From positions 551,630-615,629 of the forward strand of contig NZ_CM001775.1 of assembly GCF_000332235.1 (NCBI RefSeq): a stretch of 64,000 nucleotides of DNA. Reading direction: 5' to 3'. The stretch's first letter is position 1, and each line of letters opens with the position of its first letter. The position numbers and the translations under genes were made by a program. Source of the stretch: Geminocystis herdmanii PCC 6308. GTDB lineage: Bacteria > Cyanobacteriota > Cyanobacteriia > Cyanobacteriales > Cyanobacteriaceae. The notes below the pieces were generated by a model that had not been told where the DNA came from, did no database searches, and saw only the letters and a list, made by a program, of their open reading frames with translations. Positions 8,655 through 18,865 of the stretch are shown piece after piece.

Positions 8655-10268
8655 TTACATTCTACATTGTACATTCATTAAGATACCATATTCAATGCCT
8701 TCCACTACTGCTTGATAGGAAGCATCAATGATATTTGTGGATACTCCTAAAGTTGTCCATCGTTGTTTTCCGTTGCTAGATTCGATCAAAACTCTCGTCT
8801 TGGCAGAAGTCCCAGAAGCACCATCAAGAATACGCACTTTGTAATCCGTTAAATAGAAGTTGCCAATTTCGGGATAAAATTTGATCAATGCTTTACGCAA
8901 TGCTTGATCTAAGGCTGAAACGGGTCCATTTCCTTCCGCTACTTCTAATAATTCTTCTCCGTCCACCACAATTTTAATGGTGGCTAAAGCATGGGTGTAA
9001 GGAATGTGATTTTCGATGGAAATATCGGAATGGACTTGAAATCCTTTGATGGCAAATAAAGGTTTTCTTTGGTTAAGGCTCGATCGTAATAATAACTCAA
9101 AACTCGCCTCCGCCGCCTCAAATTGATAGCCTTCGCTTTCAAGGGTTTTCAGTTTTTGCAGAATTTCCCGACAAATGGGATCATCTTTTTGTAACTCCAT
9201 ACCAAAGGTTTTCGCCTTAGAGAGAATATTACTTAACCCTGCTTGTTCAGATATGACAATTCTTCTCTCATTGCCAATGGCTTCAGGTTCGATATGTTCA
9301 TAAGTTAAAGGATTTCTAGCTACCGCTGAAACATGAATACCACCCTTATGGGCAAATGCCGATCGTCCCACAAAGGGAGCGTGATCATCGGGGGCTAAAT
9401 TGACGATTTCGCTAATTAAACGGCTATTTTGGGTTAATTTGGTCAATTCTTCAGGTTCAAGGCATTTAAAACCTAATTTTAGCTGTAAATTAGGGATTAA
9501 AGTACATAGATTAGCATTACCGCATCGCTCACCGTAACCATTCATTGTACCCTGTACCATTCTCACTCCTTCCAACACCGAAGCTATGGCATTAGCGACG
9601 GCTGTACCGCTATCATTATGAGTATGAATACCTAATTGGGGACTTTGAGGATCATCAATATTAAGATCAAGTTTACTTACCACTTCTGCCACAATTTGAC
9701 TGATTTCGTGGGGTAACGTACCGCCATTGGTATCACAAAAAACTAGCCATTTAGCTCCTCCTTTGATAGCGGATTGCAGGGTTAATAAGGCGTATTCGGG
9801 GTTGTTTTTGTAACCATCGAACCAATGTTCAGCATCGTAGATTACTTGTTTGCCTTGAGATTTAAGGAACTCGATCGTATCTTGAATCATGGCTAAATTC
9901 TCCTCCAGAGAGGTTTTTAAGCCCTCTGTAACGTGTAAATCCCAAGATTTCCCAAAAATTGTCACCCACTGGGTATTAGCCTGTAAAATTGCCTTTAACA
10001 ATCGATCGTTCTCAGGTAATTCATTTGGGCGACGGGTAGAACAAAAAGCCACAATTTGAGCTTGTTTTAGGGGTTGCTCTTGTAACTGTAAAAAGAATTG
10101 TACATCTTTTGGGTTCGCACCGGGCCACCCTCCTTCAATGAAAGGGATACCCATATCATCCAATTGTCGGGCAATTTTTAATTTATCCGTCAAGGAGAGA
10201 GAGATACCTTCCCTTTGCGCACCATCTCTCAGGGTTGTGTCGTATAGCCAAACTTTTTTATTATTCAT
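8655..10268 (-). CDS. cimA: Citramalate synthase
   Basis: Condenses pyruvate and acetyl-CoA to (R)-citramalate, the threonine-independent entry to isoleucine. The 537-aa protein has the HMGL-like TIM barrel at the N-terminus with DTTLRDGAQREG (residues 10-21) and the metal-binding GIHTHNDSGTAVAN. A C-terminal LeuA-type regulatory domain follows (about 390-537), the site of isoleucine feedback in this family. IEGGWPGANPKD, rather than the isopropylmalate-synthase pattern, supports CimA over LeuA. The start MNNKKVWLYDTTLRDG fits the family. Confidence 0.93.
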   Translation of the reverse strand: MNNKKVWLYDTTLRDGAQREGISLSLTDKLKIARQLDDMGIPFIEGGWPGANPKDVQFFLQLQEQPLKQAQIVAFCSTRRPNELPENDRLLKAILQANTQWVTIFGKSWDLHVTEGLKTSLEENLAMIQDTIEFLKSQGKQVIYDAEHWFDGYKNNPEYALLTLQSAIKGGAKWLVFCDTNGGTLPHEISQIVAEVVSKLDLNIDDPQSPQLGIHTHNDSGTAVANAIASVLEGVRMVQGTMNGYGERCGNANLCTLIPNLQLKLGFKCLEPEELTKLTQNSRLISEIVNLAPDDHAPFVGRSAFAHKGGIHVSAVARNPLTYEHIEPEAIGNERRIVISEQAGLSNILSKAKTFGMELQKDDPICREILQKLKTLESEGYQFEAAEASFELLLRSSLNQRKPLFAIKGFQVHSDISIENHIPYTHALATIKIVVDGEELLEVAEGNGPVSALDQALRKALIKFYPEIGNFYLTDYKVRILDGASGTSAKTRVLIESSNGKQRWTTLGVSTNIIDASYQAVVEGIEYGILMNVQCRM

Positions 10269-10385
10269 GATTAGGGATTACTTTATAGTCTTTTGATGAG
10301 GGAAGATTTTAAGTGTTACGTTTTAGATTAAATAACTGAGGTTAGCAAAGTAAAATATTGAAACTTGAAACTATTGAACACAAAA

Positions 10386-11270
10386 TTAATCGAGAGTATG
10401 ATTAATTAACCAATTTTCTAAGTCTTCAATATCCTTAAAATCTAATAAGGCTTCTCCTAATGATTCTAACTGAGGAATAGAGAGCGATCGAACTTTTCCT
10501 TGTAAAGTATCGCTAATATTACCACAACGGCGAGTTAACAAGCGGATAACGATATTTGCTTCTCCTTCTTGTGTGGCTTCAGTACGTCCAATTTGTATTC
10601 CTCTGGTAAGTCCTTCGGTGCGTCCAATTTCTAAGACTTGTTGATAAAAACGAGTTTGGGTGATGTCTGCTTCTCTTAAGTTAATCATTTTTTGTATCTC
10701 CTCGATAGTTAGTTTAGGGAATTTATTTACCAGTATAGCCTCCACTAAATCTAATCTTAAGTTAAACTCCTCTTGAGTTTGAGTGTTTTCTAATATTTTT
10801 TGAGCTTCGGATAGTGCCTGATTTTCTGGAGTAACAATTAATTTTAATATTGCTAAATTTGGGCTTAAATTTTCTTTCCCTAATAAGTCTGATAAAAATA
10901 ACCTTTGTACTTGATTATTTAGTAAATTTTGATAAGGAATTTCACAACCTAAATCTTGACTACGGTTATTTAAAATTAACAATCCTCGCCAATTTCTTTT
11001 GACTTTATACTGATGAATATAGACGAATATACCCCCAAAATAACGACTGTAAAATTCAATGTCATTCTGCATTTGTGCTTCGAGAAACACTAGGGGTACA
11101 TTTTCATCACCGCCGAGGGGTGTTAATAATCCATCAAGACGAAACTCTTTTTCTTTGACTACGGGAGCGTTATAATCAAATTGACAACCTTCGGGAATTT
11201 CGGGGATTAATTCGGAGATGAGACTGGGTTGATTTAAAAAGATACGGTAAAATAACTTATCAGTTTTCAT
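10386..11270 (-). CDS. Rpn/DUF2887-family nuclease-like protein, tandem copy 1
   Basis: A 294-aa member of the Rpn (recombination-promoting nuclease, PD-(D/E)XK) superfamily of the cyanobacterial DUF2887 type. Visible core: FRLDGLL then PLVFLEAQMQNDIEFYSRYF (Asp followed by E-x-Q). The C-terminal third holds the IGRTEG linker and the helix DLENWLINH seen in this family. It is nearly identical to the next gene (11324-12208), differing mainly in the linker and a few substitutions. Relatives are described as DNA endonucleases stimulating recombination; activity here is inferred. Confidence 0.85.
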   Translation of the reverse strand: MKTDKLFYRIFLNQPSLISELIPEIPEGCQFDYNAPVVKEKEFRLDGLLTPLGGDENVPLVFLEAQMQNDIEFYSRYFGGIFVYIHQYKVKRNWRGLLILNNRSQDLGCEIPYQNLLNNQVQRLFLSDLLGKENLSPNLAILKLIVTPENQALSEAQKILENTQTQEEFNLRLDLVEAILVNKFPKLTIEEIQKMINLREADITQTRFYQQVLEIGRTEGLTRGIQIGRTEATQEGEANIVIRLLTRRCGNISDTLQGKVRSLSIPQLESLGEALLDFKDIEDLENWLINHTLD

Positions 11271-11323
11271 AATTTTTTTCTCAAGTAAAATGTTGGGTTA
11301 CAATTTGTTTAACCCAACCTACA

Positions 11324-12208
11324 TTAATCGGAAGTGTGGTTAATTAACCAATTCTCTAAATCGCCAATATCTTGAAAATCTAGTAAGGCTTCCCCTAATG
11401 ATTCTAATTGAGGAATGGAGAGCGATCGAACTTTTGCTTGTAAAGTATCGCTAATATTACCACAACGGCGATTCAACTGACGAATAACCATGTTTGCCTC
11501 CCCCCATTGTGTTCCTTCTGTACGTCCTTCTGTACGTCCTTCTGTACGTCCTTCTGTACGTCCAATTTCTAAGACTTGTTGATAAAAACGAGTTTGAGTG
11601 ATGTCTGCTTCTCTTAAGTTAATCATTTTTTGTATCTCCTCGATAGTTAGTTTAGGGAATTTATTTACCAGTATAGCCTCCACTAAATCTAATCTTAAGT
11701 TAAACTCCTCTTGAGTTTGAGTGTTTTCTAAGATTTTTTGAGCTTCGGATACGGCTTGATTTTCTGGAGTAACAATTAATTTTAATATTGCTAAATTTGG
11801 GCTTAAATTTTCTTTCCCTAATAAGTCTGATAAAAATAACCTTTGTACTTGATTATTTAGTAAATTTTGATAAGGAATTTCACAACCTAATTCTTGATTA
11901 CGGTTATTTAAAATTAATAATCCTCGCCAATTTCTTTTGACTTTATACTGATGAATATAGACGAATATACCCCCAAAATAACGACTGTAAAATTCAATGT
12001 CATTCTGCATTTGTGCTTCGAGAAACACTAGGGGTACATTTTCATCACCGCCGAGGGGTGTTAATAATCCATCAAGACGAAACTCTTTTTCTTTGACTAC
12101 GGGAGCGTTATAATCAAATTGACAACCTTCGGGAATTTCGGGGATTAATTCCGAGATGAGACTGGGTTGATTTAAAAAGATACGGTAAAATAACTTATCA
12201 GTTTTCAT
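11324..12208 (-). CDS. Rpn/DUF2887-family nuclease-like protein, tandem copy 2
   Basis: Almost the same protein as the gene at 10386-11270, offset by 938 bases. The linker differs: copy 2 has four consecutive RTEG tetrapeptides coded by a 12-base tandem repeat (about 11517-11563), where copy 1 reads TEGLTRGIQIGRTEA. Core residues are identical, so both copies appear intact. Upstream lies a third, C-terminal-only remnant. A short TGTTGGGTTACAATT repeat separates the units. Confidence 0.85.
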   Translation of the reverse strand: MKTDKLFYRIFLNQPSLISELIPEIPEGCQFDYNAPVVKEKEFRLDGLLTPLGGDENVPLVFLEAQMQNDIEFYSRYFGGIFVYIHQYKVKRNWRGLLILNNRNQELGCEIPYQNLLNNQVQRLFLSDLLGKENLSPNLAILKLIVTPENQAVSEAQKILENTQTQEEFNLRLDLVEAILVNKFPKLTIEEIQKMINLREADITQTRFYQQVLEIGRTEGRTEGRTEGRTEGTQWGEANMVIRQLNRRCGNISDTLQAKVRSLSIPQLESLGEALLDFQDIGDLENWLINHTSD

Positions 12209-12228
12209 AATTTTTTTCTCAAGTAAAA

Positions 12229-12382
12229 TGTTGGGTTACAATTAGTTTACCCCAACCTACATTAATCGGAAGTGTGGTTAATTAACCAATTCTCTAAATC
12301 GCCAATATCTTGAAAATCTAGTAAGGCTTCCCCTAATGATTCTAATTGAGGAATGGAGAGCGATCGAACTCTTGTCTGTAAC
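12229..12382 (-). pseudogene. Third Rpn/DUF2887 copy, C-terminal remnant
   Basis: Bases 12262-12380 match almost exactly the last ~115 bases of the copy-2 coding region (C-terminal helix, stop and the CGATCG within it). Bases 12229-12261 match the spacer between copies 1 and 2. The rest of the gene is absent; similarity stops near 12382, where an unrelated palindromic repeat starts. This is a broken third unit of the tandem array. Confidence 0.85.
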
Positions 12383-12387
12383 TCATT

Positions 12388-12460
12388 ACAAGGTGTTGGG
12401 TTACACTTCGTTAACCCAACCTACAGTATTTGTAGGGTGGGCATTGCCCACCAATGTCCT
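12388..12460. repeat. Dispersed palindromic repeats
   Basis: TTGGGTTACACTTCGTTAACCCAA forms a stem and is followed by the palindrome GGTGGGCATTGCCCACC. The first is repeated almost identically at 20873-20902; the GCCCACCCTAC motif recurs near 22018. Such elements are common in cyanobacterial intergenic DNA. Confidence 0.7.
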
Positions 12461-15400
12461 ATATTATTTAACTTTCCACAAAAATACTGGTATTTGTTAA
12501 GGCTAAACCAGTACTTAAAGTGCCGATTTGTAACGATGGAATAATTCCATTGCCGTCTTGATCAAATAATAAAGCTCCATTGCTACTATTATAAATAAAT
12601 CTTTGACTGGCATTACTTGCACTACTACCGAGACGGAATTGAGAGGAGGTTAAGTTGGCATTTGCGGTTAAACCACCATCAAAACCAGAAGCCGACACCA
12701 CAATTTTATCCCCTTGGGTTACAGAGAAATCAGTAATTCGATCGATCCCTTCATCGGCATATTTAAACACAAATCGATCGACTCCAATACCTCCTGTCAA
12801 AGTATCTGCACCATTTCCACCTATTAAGGTATCGTTACCATCGCCACCTAGTAACACATCGTTACCATTACTACCCATTAACTTATCATTACCCGTGCCT
12901 CCGTCAATGCGATCGTTACCGTTACCCCCGTTAAGGTTATCATTACCTCCTCCTCCTAAAAGGGTATCGTTACCATCGTTACCGTTAATGATATTTGCCC
13001 CACTGTTACCAGTAATGCGATTATTTAGGGCGTTGCCAATACCCGTAAGGTTACTTGTACCTGTTAAGGTGAGGTTTTCTAGGTTACTGCCTAAAAGATA
13101 GCTAATACTAGAACTTACAGTATCTGTACCCTCGTTGGCATTTTCGATAACTCGATCGAGCGTACTATCCACAAAGTAGGTATCGTTACCCGTACCTCCC
13201 ACCATGCTATCAGCACCAGTACCTCCTTCTATTCGATCGTTTCCTGCCCCACCTCGCAAAGTGTCATTACCACCTAATCCTTGTAAGGTATCATTACCTG
13301 CACCGCCCACAAGATTATTATTATTAGCATCCCCTACCAATAATAGGTTACTACTATCATCGTTGGTAATTGTTCCTAAACCTTGATTATCGGAAATAGT
13401 TGCATTAGTAGCATTACTGAGGTTAACAAAGAATGTCTCGTTAGGCTCTACAGTTGTATCCCCATTAATCACAATAGAAATGGTTTTACTGGTTTCATTG
13501 GTGGCAAAACTCAAACTACCACTTTTGGCAACATAATCACTTCCTGCGGTAGCTGTGCCGTTAGCGGTGGCATAATTAACGGTAATTGGTTGTAATGCCG
13601 TACCTGTGCGAGTGACGGTGAATACCATGTTTTTTGTGCCACTATTACCCTCTACAATGGTTCGATCGTTGATGGCAAGGCTAGGAAAATCATCATTGGT
13701 AATTGTACCTCGTCCTTGATTATCAGCTATGGTTGCATTAGTCGCACCACTGAGATTGACAAAGAAAGTCTCATTAGGTTCGATCGTTGTATCCCCATTA
13801 ATTACTACCGAAATGGTTTTACTGGTTTCATTGGTAGCAAAACTTAAACTACCTGTCTTGGCTACATAATCACTTCCGGCAGTGGCAGGATTAGTTGTGC
13901 CGTTTGCAGTGGCATAATTAAGGGTAATGGGTTGTAATGCTGTTCCCGTGCGAGTGACGGTAAATACCATGTTTTTTGTGCCACTATTACCCTCTACAAT
14001 GGTTCGATCGTTGATGCGTAGGGTGGGTAAAGTTGTCGTAGGTTGAAATTCAAATGCACCAATATCCACACTACTGCCACTAATCCTCGCAAAATTACCA
14101 CCTCTTTGATCTCTTGGTACTGCTTCACTGCGGTTGCCGTCGCCGTCAATATCGGCAAAATCTTGACTGATTAACACCGTTAAACCTGCATTAATGGCAC
14201 GACTACCACTTAATAAAGCATGGGTTTTCGTCACACCACCATTATTAGCCAATGCCCCTAAACCTGCGGTTTGCCCTGATGTTAAAACAATATCGCTACC
14301 AGTACCTATCGTGCCACTAGCCCCTGTTAAATTACCAATAAGGTTATAACCGTTACCCTGCACTGAACCACGAATATCAGGATTTTTGGTTTTACTACTA
14401 GTATTATTTGGGGTATCAAAATTACCTGCAATGATGGTATTTCTTAAGGCGACATTACCAGAACTATTATAAATACCACCACCATCACCAGATGAACTAT
14501 TATTATCAGCATCAGCAAGGTTATTGGTAATAGTGCTATTAATCAATAAAACACCATTACTACTACCATTATAAATACCACCTCCCTGAAAATTGGCAGA
14601 GTTACCACTAATGGTACTATTAGCGATGGTTGTTGTACCATAATTGATAATTCCACCACCATAAGAAGCAATATTATCACTAATAGTGCTATGGGCGATG
14701 GTTAAGTCACCTCCATTATAAATACCACCACCATAAGAATTATTAGAGTTATTACTAATGGTAGTTTGAAAAACGTTTAATGTACCTGAGTTATAAATAC
14801 CAGTTCCAAAGGTATTTCTTCCTCCTGTTACTACCACTTTTTCAAGGGTTAAAGCCCCCCCTGATAACACGTCAAGAACTCGATCTCCATCTCCTAAAAG
14901 GGTGGTGGCGTTAATAGTAGCTGGGGATGCTCCATTAGTGCGAATAGTAACATTTGCCCCATCAACAACATCTAAGTCACCTCCTAAGCCATTATCTTCA
15001 TCTGATGAACCAACTGTTAAGAAATAAGTTTGTCCCCCTGCTAAATTGATAATATAGTCATTGGTGGGGTTGTTATTGGCAATAATAATGGCATCCCTTA
15101 AAGATAAACCTGCACCGGTGGAGGCACTGCCGTCATTTTCATCAAAGAAAGTATTAACGTAAAGACTAATAGGACTACCTGTTAAAACAGCATCGTCATT
15201 AGTAATTGTGCCAAAACCTTGACTGTTAAAGATAGTGGCATTAGTAGCATTACTAAGATTGACTAAAAATGTTTCATCAAATTCTGAGACGGTGTCACCG
15301 TTAATAACGATGGAGATGGTTTTTGTGGTTTCATTGGTTGCAAAGGTTAAAGTACCAGTTTTGGCGACATAATCACTTCCTGCGGTAGCTGAACCATTTG

Positions 15401-15825
15401 CCGTAGCATAATTCACACTAATACTTTGAGTTGCTGTACCCGCACGAGTTACGGTAAACACCGCATTTTTCGTACCGCTATCGCCTTCGGTTATGATCAT
15501 ATTGCCAATGGATAAAGAAGGATTACTTTGTACTTCAAAAGCACCAATATCAACTCGACTTCCCGTAACACGAGTGTAGCCGTTACCCCGTTGCTCAAAA
15601 GGTACTGCTTCACTGCGGTTGCCGTCGCCGTCAATGTCAGCTAAATCTTGACTGATTAACACCGTTAAACCAGCATTAATGGCACGACTACCCGTTAATA
15701 AAGCATGAGTTTTCGTCACACCACCATTATTAGCTAACGCCCCTAAACCTGGGGTTATTGAACAGCCCTTGAAAAATTAGACAATATTAGATAAACTTGG
15801 AAATAATAATTGATTTTTAGGCTTA

Positions 15826-16434
15826 ATGTCCAATTTTTTATCGATAAAATCGGCATCTGATTTATTGGGAGTATCCACAAAGACTTTGCGTAGGTGGGAA
15901 AAAGAGGGGAAAATAACCTCTACTCGTACAGAAGGTGGACATAGACGATATGATATTTCTACTTTACTCAAAAATAAATCGGATAATTCCTTAACAATTG
16001 GTTATGCCAGAGTTTCTAGTTATGACCAAAAAGATGACTTAAATCGTCAAATAATAGTATTAGAATCTTATTCTTCTAGTCATGGTTGGGATTTTGAAAT
16101 AATCCAAGATTTAGGCTCAGGTATGAACTATAAAAAGAAAGGATTAATTAGGTTAATTAAATTAATTTGTTCTTATCAAGTTGACCGATTAATTATTACT
16201 CATAAAGATAGATTATTACGATTTGGTTCTGATTTAATCTTTTCTTTATGTGAAATATTTGGCACAGAAGTTATAATTATTAACAGAAGTGAAGATTCTA
16301 GTTTTGAGGAAGATTTAGCCAAAGATGTACTAGAAATAATTACAGTATTCTCAGCAAGATTATATGGTAGTAGAAGTCATAAAAACAAACAAATCGTAGA
16401 ACAATTAAAAGAGGTAGCAAAAAATCTTGAGTAA
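15826..16434 (+). CDS. tnpA: IS607 serine recombinase (TnpA)
   Basis: A 202-aa small serine recombinase that moves the IS. A MerR-like helix-turn-helix occupies residues 3-47 (ASDLLGVSTKTLRRWEKEGK, then RTEGGHRRY). The catalytic domain starts at GYARVSSYDQKDDLNRQ, with the nucleophile Ser at 64/65 next to the conserved Arg. ITHKDRLLRFG and a long C-terminal helix follow. It looks complete and may be active. Its stop overlaps the presumed TTG start of tnpB. Confidence 0.93.
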   Translation: MSNFLSIKSASDLLGVSTKTLRRWEKEGKITSTRTEGGHRRYDISTLLKNKSDNSLTIGYARVSSYDQKDDLNRQIIVLESYSSSHGWDFEIIQDLGSGMNYKKKGLIRLIKLICSYQVDRLIITHKDRLLRFGSDLIFSLCEIFGTEVIIINRSEDSSFEEDLAKDVLEIITVFSARLYGSRSHKNKQIVEQLKEVAKNLE

Positions 16435-17983
16435 AATAACTTATCAAACCTTAATCAGTCAAGAAGTCGCAGAATTTTGCGATTTAATAGGAGGTTTTTT
16501 TGGCAAAATTGAAAGAGATTTATGCAAAGATTTAGAAAAAGGAAAAAACTCAATGATTTAAAGAAGAGTTATCAAATAAAGTATGGGATAAATGCACGTC
16601 AATTTAACTCTATTCATATAATCTTAAAAGGTAAAATAGCTAGTCGAAAAGAGTGTTATAAAAGCCAAATAAAACAAACAGAATTAAAGATTAAAGGTTT
16701 ACAAAAAATCATTGACAGTGAAAAGAAAAAATTAGCTAAATTACCATTATCTTGTGGTAGAAATCAAAAATCAATCAGAAGTAAACTAAGATTTACCATT
16801 CATCAAAAACAAAGAAAATTAGCAATATTGAAAGATAGATTAGTTACTTTAAAAAGAAAAACCATCTATGATATTCGGGGGTAAAAAACTATGGTATGCT
16901 CAATTTAATTTAAAGGAGAATGGTTATTCTAGTCACCAAGAATGGTTAAAAGACTGGCAAAAATGTCGTAGTTCACAATTTACTTTAGTGGGTTCAAAAG
17001 ATGAAAAGAATGGTAATCAAAATTGTCAATTATTAGCTAATGGTACTTTAAAAATAAGAGTACCATCTTGTTATGAGTCCATTTTTGGGAAGTATTATCT
17101 AATCGAAAATGTCAAGTTTAGCTATGGACAAAGTGATGTAGAATACGCTTTAAATAATGCACAAGCATTAACTTTTAGATTTGTCAAAAAAGATGAAAAA
17201 TGGTATATATTTTGTAGTTTTGATTTGCCTGAAACTCCCACTATATCTGATAATAAAAATGGAATGTTAGGGATAGATTTAAACCCAAATATTATCGGTT
17301 GGAGTTATGTTGATCATGATGGAAATTTAAAGGCAAAAGGACAAATTAAAATCAATGTTCGAGATAAAAATACTAATCAAACAAAAGCAATTATAGGCGA
17401 TGCAGTCAAGAAATTAGTAAAATTAGCTTATCAATATGAGTGTCCAATTAGTGTAGAAAATTTAGATTTTGAACGAAAAAAAGCAACAATGAAGGAAGAA
17501 GGAGTTAAATATTCTCGAATGTTATCAAACTTTGCTTATAGTTGTTTTTTAGATATGTTAAATAGTTGTGCTTTTAAACATGGAATTGAAGTAATAAAAG
17601 TTAATCCTGCCTTTTCAAGTTTAATCGGATTAACAAAATTTATGAGACTTTATGGTTTGTCGAGCGATACAGCAGCCGGGTTGGTATTGGCAAGACGGGC
17701 ATTAAGAAAAAAAGAGGGTATTCCAACCAGTTACGCCCGATTAGTTCAAGTTGATTCTAGTCGGCACGTCTGGAGTTTTTGGAATGCTCTGTCGAAGAAA
17801 CTCAAAAGCGTAAAACGTCATAGTTTCTTCAATAGTGTCTCTAACAGAGAAGTAGAGGTCAAGCTATTAGATGAGTTACATAGTGACAGGTTTAATGGCA
17901 AGTCGCAAGACACTTTTATTACAAGGCGAGATTCCTTGTCACGAGTCGTTAACAATTCTGTTCGGTTAACGCAAAAATGGTAG
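16427..17983 (+). pseudogene. tnpB: TnpB RNA-guided nuclease-like protein, split by two frameshifts
   Basis: Reads from a TTG at 16427 (LSKITYQTLISQEVAEF) in frame 2, shifts to frame 1 near an A-run at about 16540, and back to frame 2 in an A-run at about 16850. The intact assembly would be about 518 aa. The RuvC-like residues are present: Asp in GIDLNPN, Glu in VENLDF, Asp in LSSDTAAGLVLARRAL (D137, E197, D267 of the last segment, 16868-17983). The usual CxxC zinc-ribbon pairs are not visible. Two opposite shifts in A-runs could be decay, sequencing error or slippage expression. TnpB proteins of IS200/605 and IS607 elements are RNA-guided DNA nucleases. Confidence 0.8.
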
Positions 17984-18033
17984 ATTTGGGGTCATTTTTT
18001 CATGATGTCCAAGTTTGTCCAACTTTTTAGGAG
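17700..18033 (+). ncRNA. Candidate omega/right-end guide RNA of the IS607 element
   Basis: By analogy with characterised TnpB elements, a guide RNA scaffold should overlap the tnpB 3' end and run to the right element boundary (18033), with the guide read from flanking DNA at 18034 onward (CGGTTTGCCC...). The 3' end of tnpB is visibly richer in G+C and in inverted short repeats than the rest of the gene. Placement is inferred from family knowledge; no structure was computed. Confidence 0.35.
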
Positions 18034-18759
18034 CGGTTTGCCCTGATGTTAAGATAATATCGCTACCCGTACCTATTGTACCACTAGCACCCGTTAAGTT
18101 ACCAATAAGGTTATAACCATTACCTTGCACTGAACCAGTAATATCAGGGTTTTTGGTTTTACTACTGGTATTATTGGGAGTATCAAAATTACCTGCAATG
18201 ACGGTATTTCTTAAGGCTACATTACCATAATCATTATAAATTCCTCCTCCATATCCCGATGAATCATCATTATCAGCATCCGCAAGATTATTGGTAATAG
18301 TACTATTGATCAATAAAATACCATCATAATCGCCATTATAAATACCGCCACCATAATTATCAGTGGAGTTACCACTAATGGTACTATTGGCGATCGTTCC
18401 TTTACCTTGATTATAAATACCACCTCCAACAGAAGAAGCAAAGTTTTCACTAATGGTACTATGGGCAATCGTTAAGTCACCACTATTATAAATACCACCA
18501 CCATAAGGGCTAGAGTTATTACTAATGGTAGTTTGAAAAACGTTTAATGCACCACTATTATAAATACCTCCACCATAATTATTTCTTCCTCCTGTTACCA
18601 CTACTTTTTCGAGAGTTAAAGCACCTCCTGATAACACATGAAATACTCGATCTCCATTTCCTAAAAGGGTGGTGGCGTTAATGGTGGCTGGGGATGCTCC
18701 ATTCGTGCGAATAGTAACATTAGCACCATTTTTAATATCTAAGTCACCTCCCAAACTGT

Positions 18760-18865
18760 TATACTCGCAAAGGCTATAATTTGATGTTACAAGAAAACTT
18801 TTGCCTGTTGCCCGTAGCCGGTTGCCTACCTTCACCTCGCTCAAGTTATGCCCTTTCTGAGTATA
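18760..18865. mobile_element. MITE, family A, copy 1 (in RTX gene)
   Basis: A 102-base insert flanked by TA on both sides (18760-61 and 18864-65). Ends are TACTCGCAAAGGC and the near-inverse GCCCTTTCTGAGTA. Interior motifs TATAATTTGATGTTAC, TTGCCTACCTTCACC and CTCAAGTTAT match copy 2 at 56114-56221. The empty site is recognisable by comparison with the paralogous beta-helix unit (about 14985-15005). Net insertion of 104 bases shifts the frame of the host gene. TA duplication suggests mobilisation by an IS630/Tc1-like transposase, which is not in the window. Confidence 0.85.

Larger units (their letters stand above)
15752..18033 (+). mobile_element. IS607-family insertion sequence
   Basis: A 2282-base element inserted in the RTX gene. 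Comparing the two flanks with the intact paralogous unit at about 14250-14280 (CCTAAACCTG then CGGTTTGCCC) fixes the ends: left flank ends at 15751, right flank resumes at 18034. There are no terminal inverted repeats and no target duplication, as expected for serine-recombinase IS607 elements. It carries tnpA and a tnpB split over three frames. Both lie antisense to the interrupted gene. Confidence 0.9.

Noticed and set aside
12353-12544. Plus-strand 63-aa frame across the repeat at 12388
   Set aside because: Built from repeat hairpins and the Rpn remnant.
12655-13595. Several plus-strand open frames opposite the RTX gene
   Set aside because: They are antisense shadows of RTX and Calx-beta repeats (Pro/Ser-rich products) without start signals or family matches.
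15777-15971. Minus-strand 64-aa frame over tnpA
   Set aside because: Antisense to the HTH of a clear IS607 recombinase.
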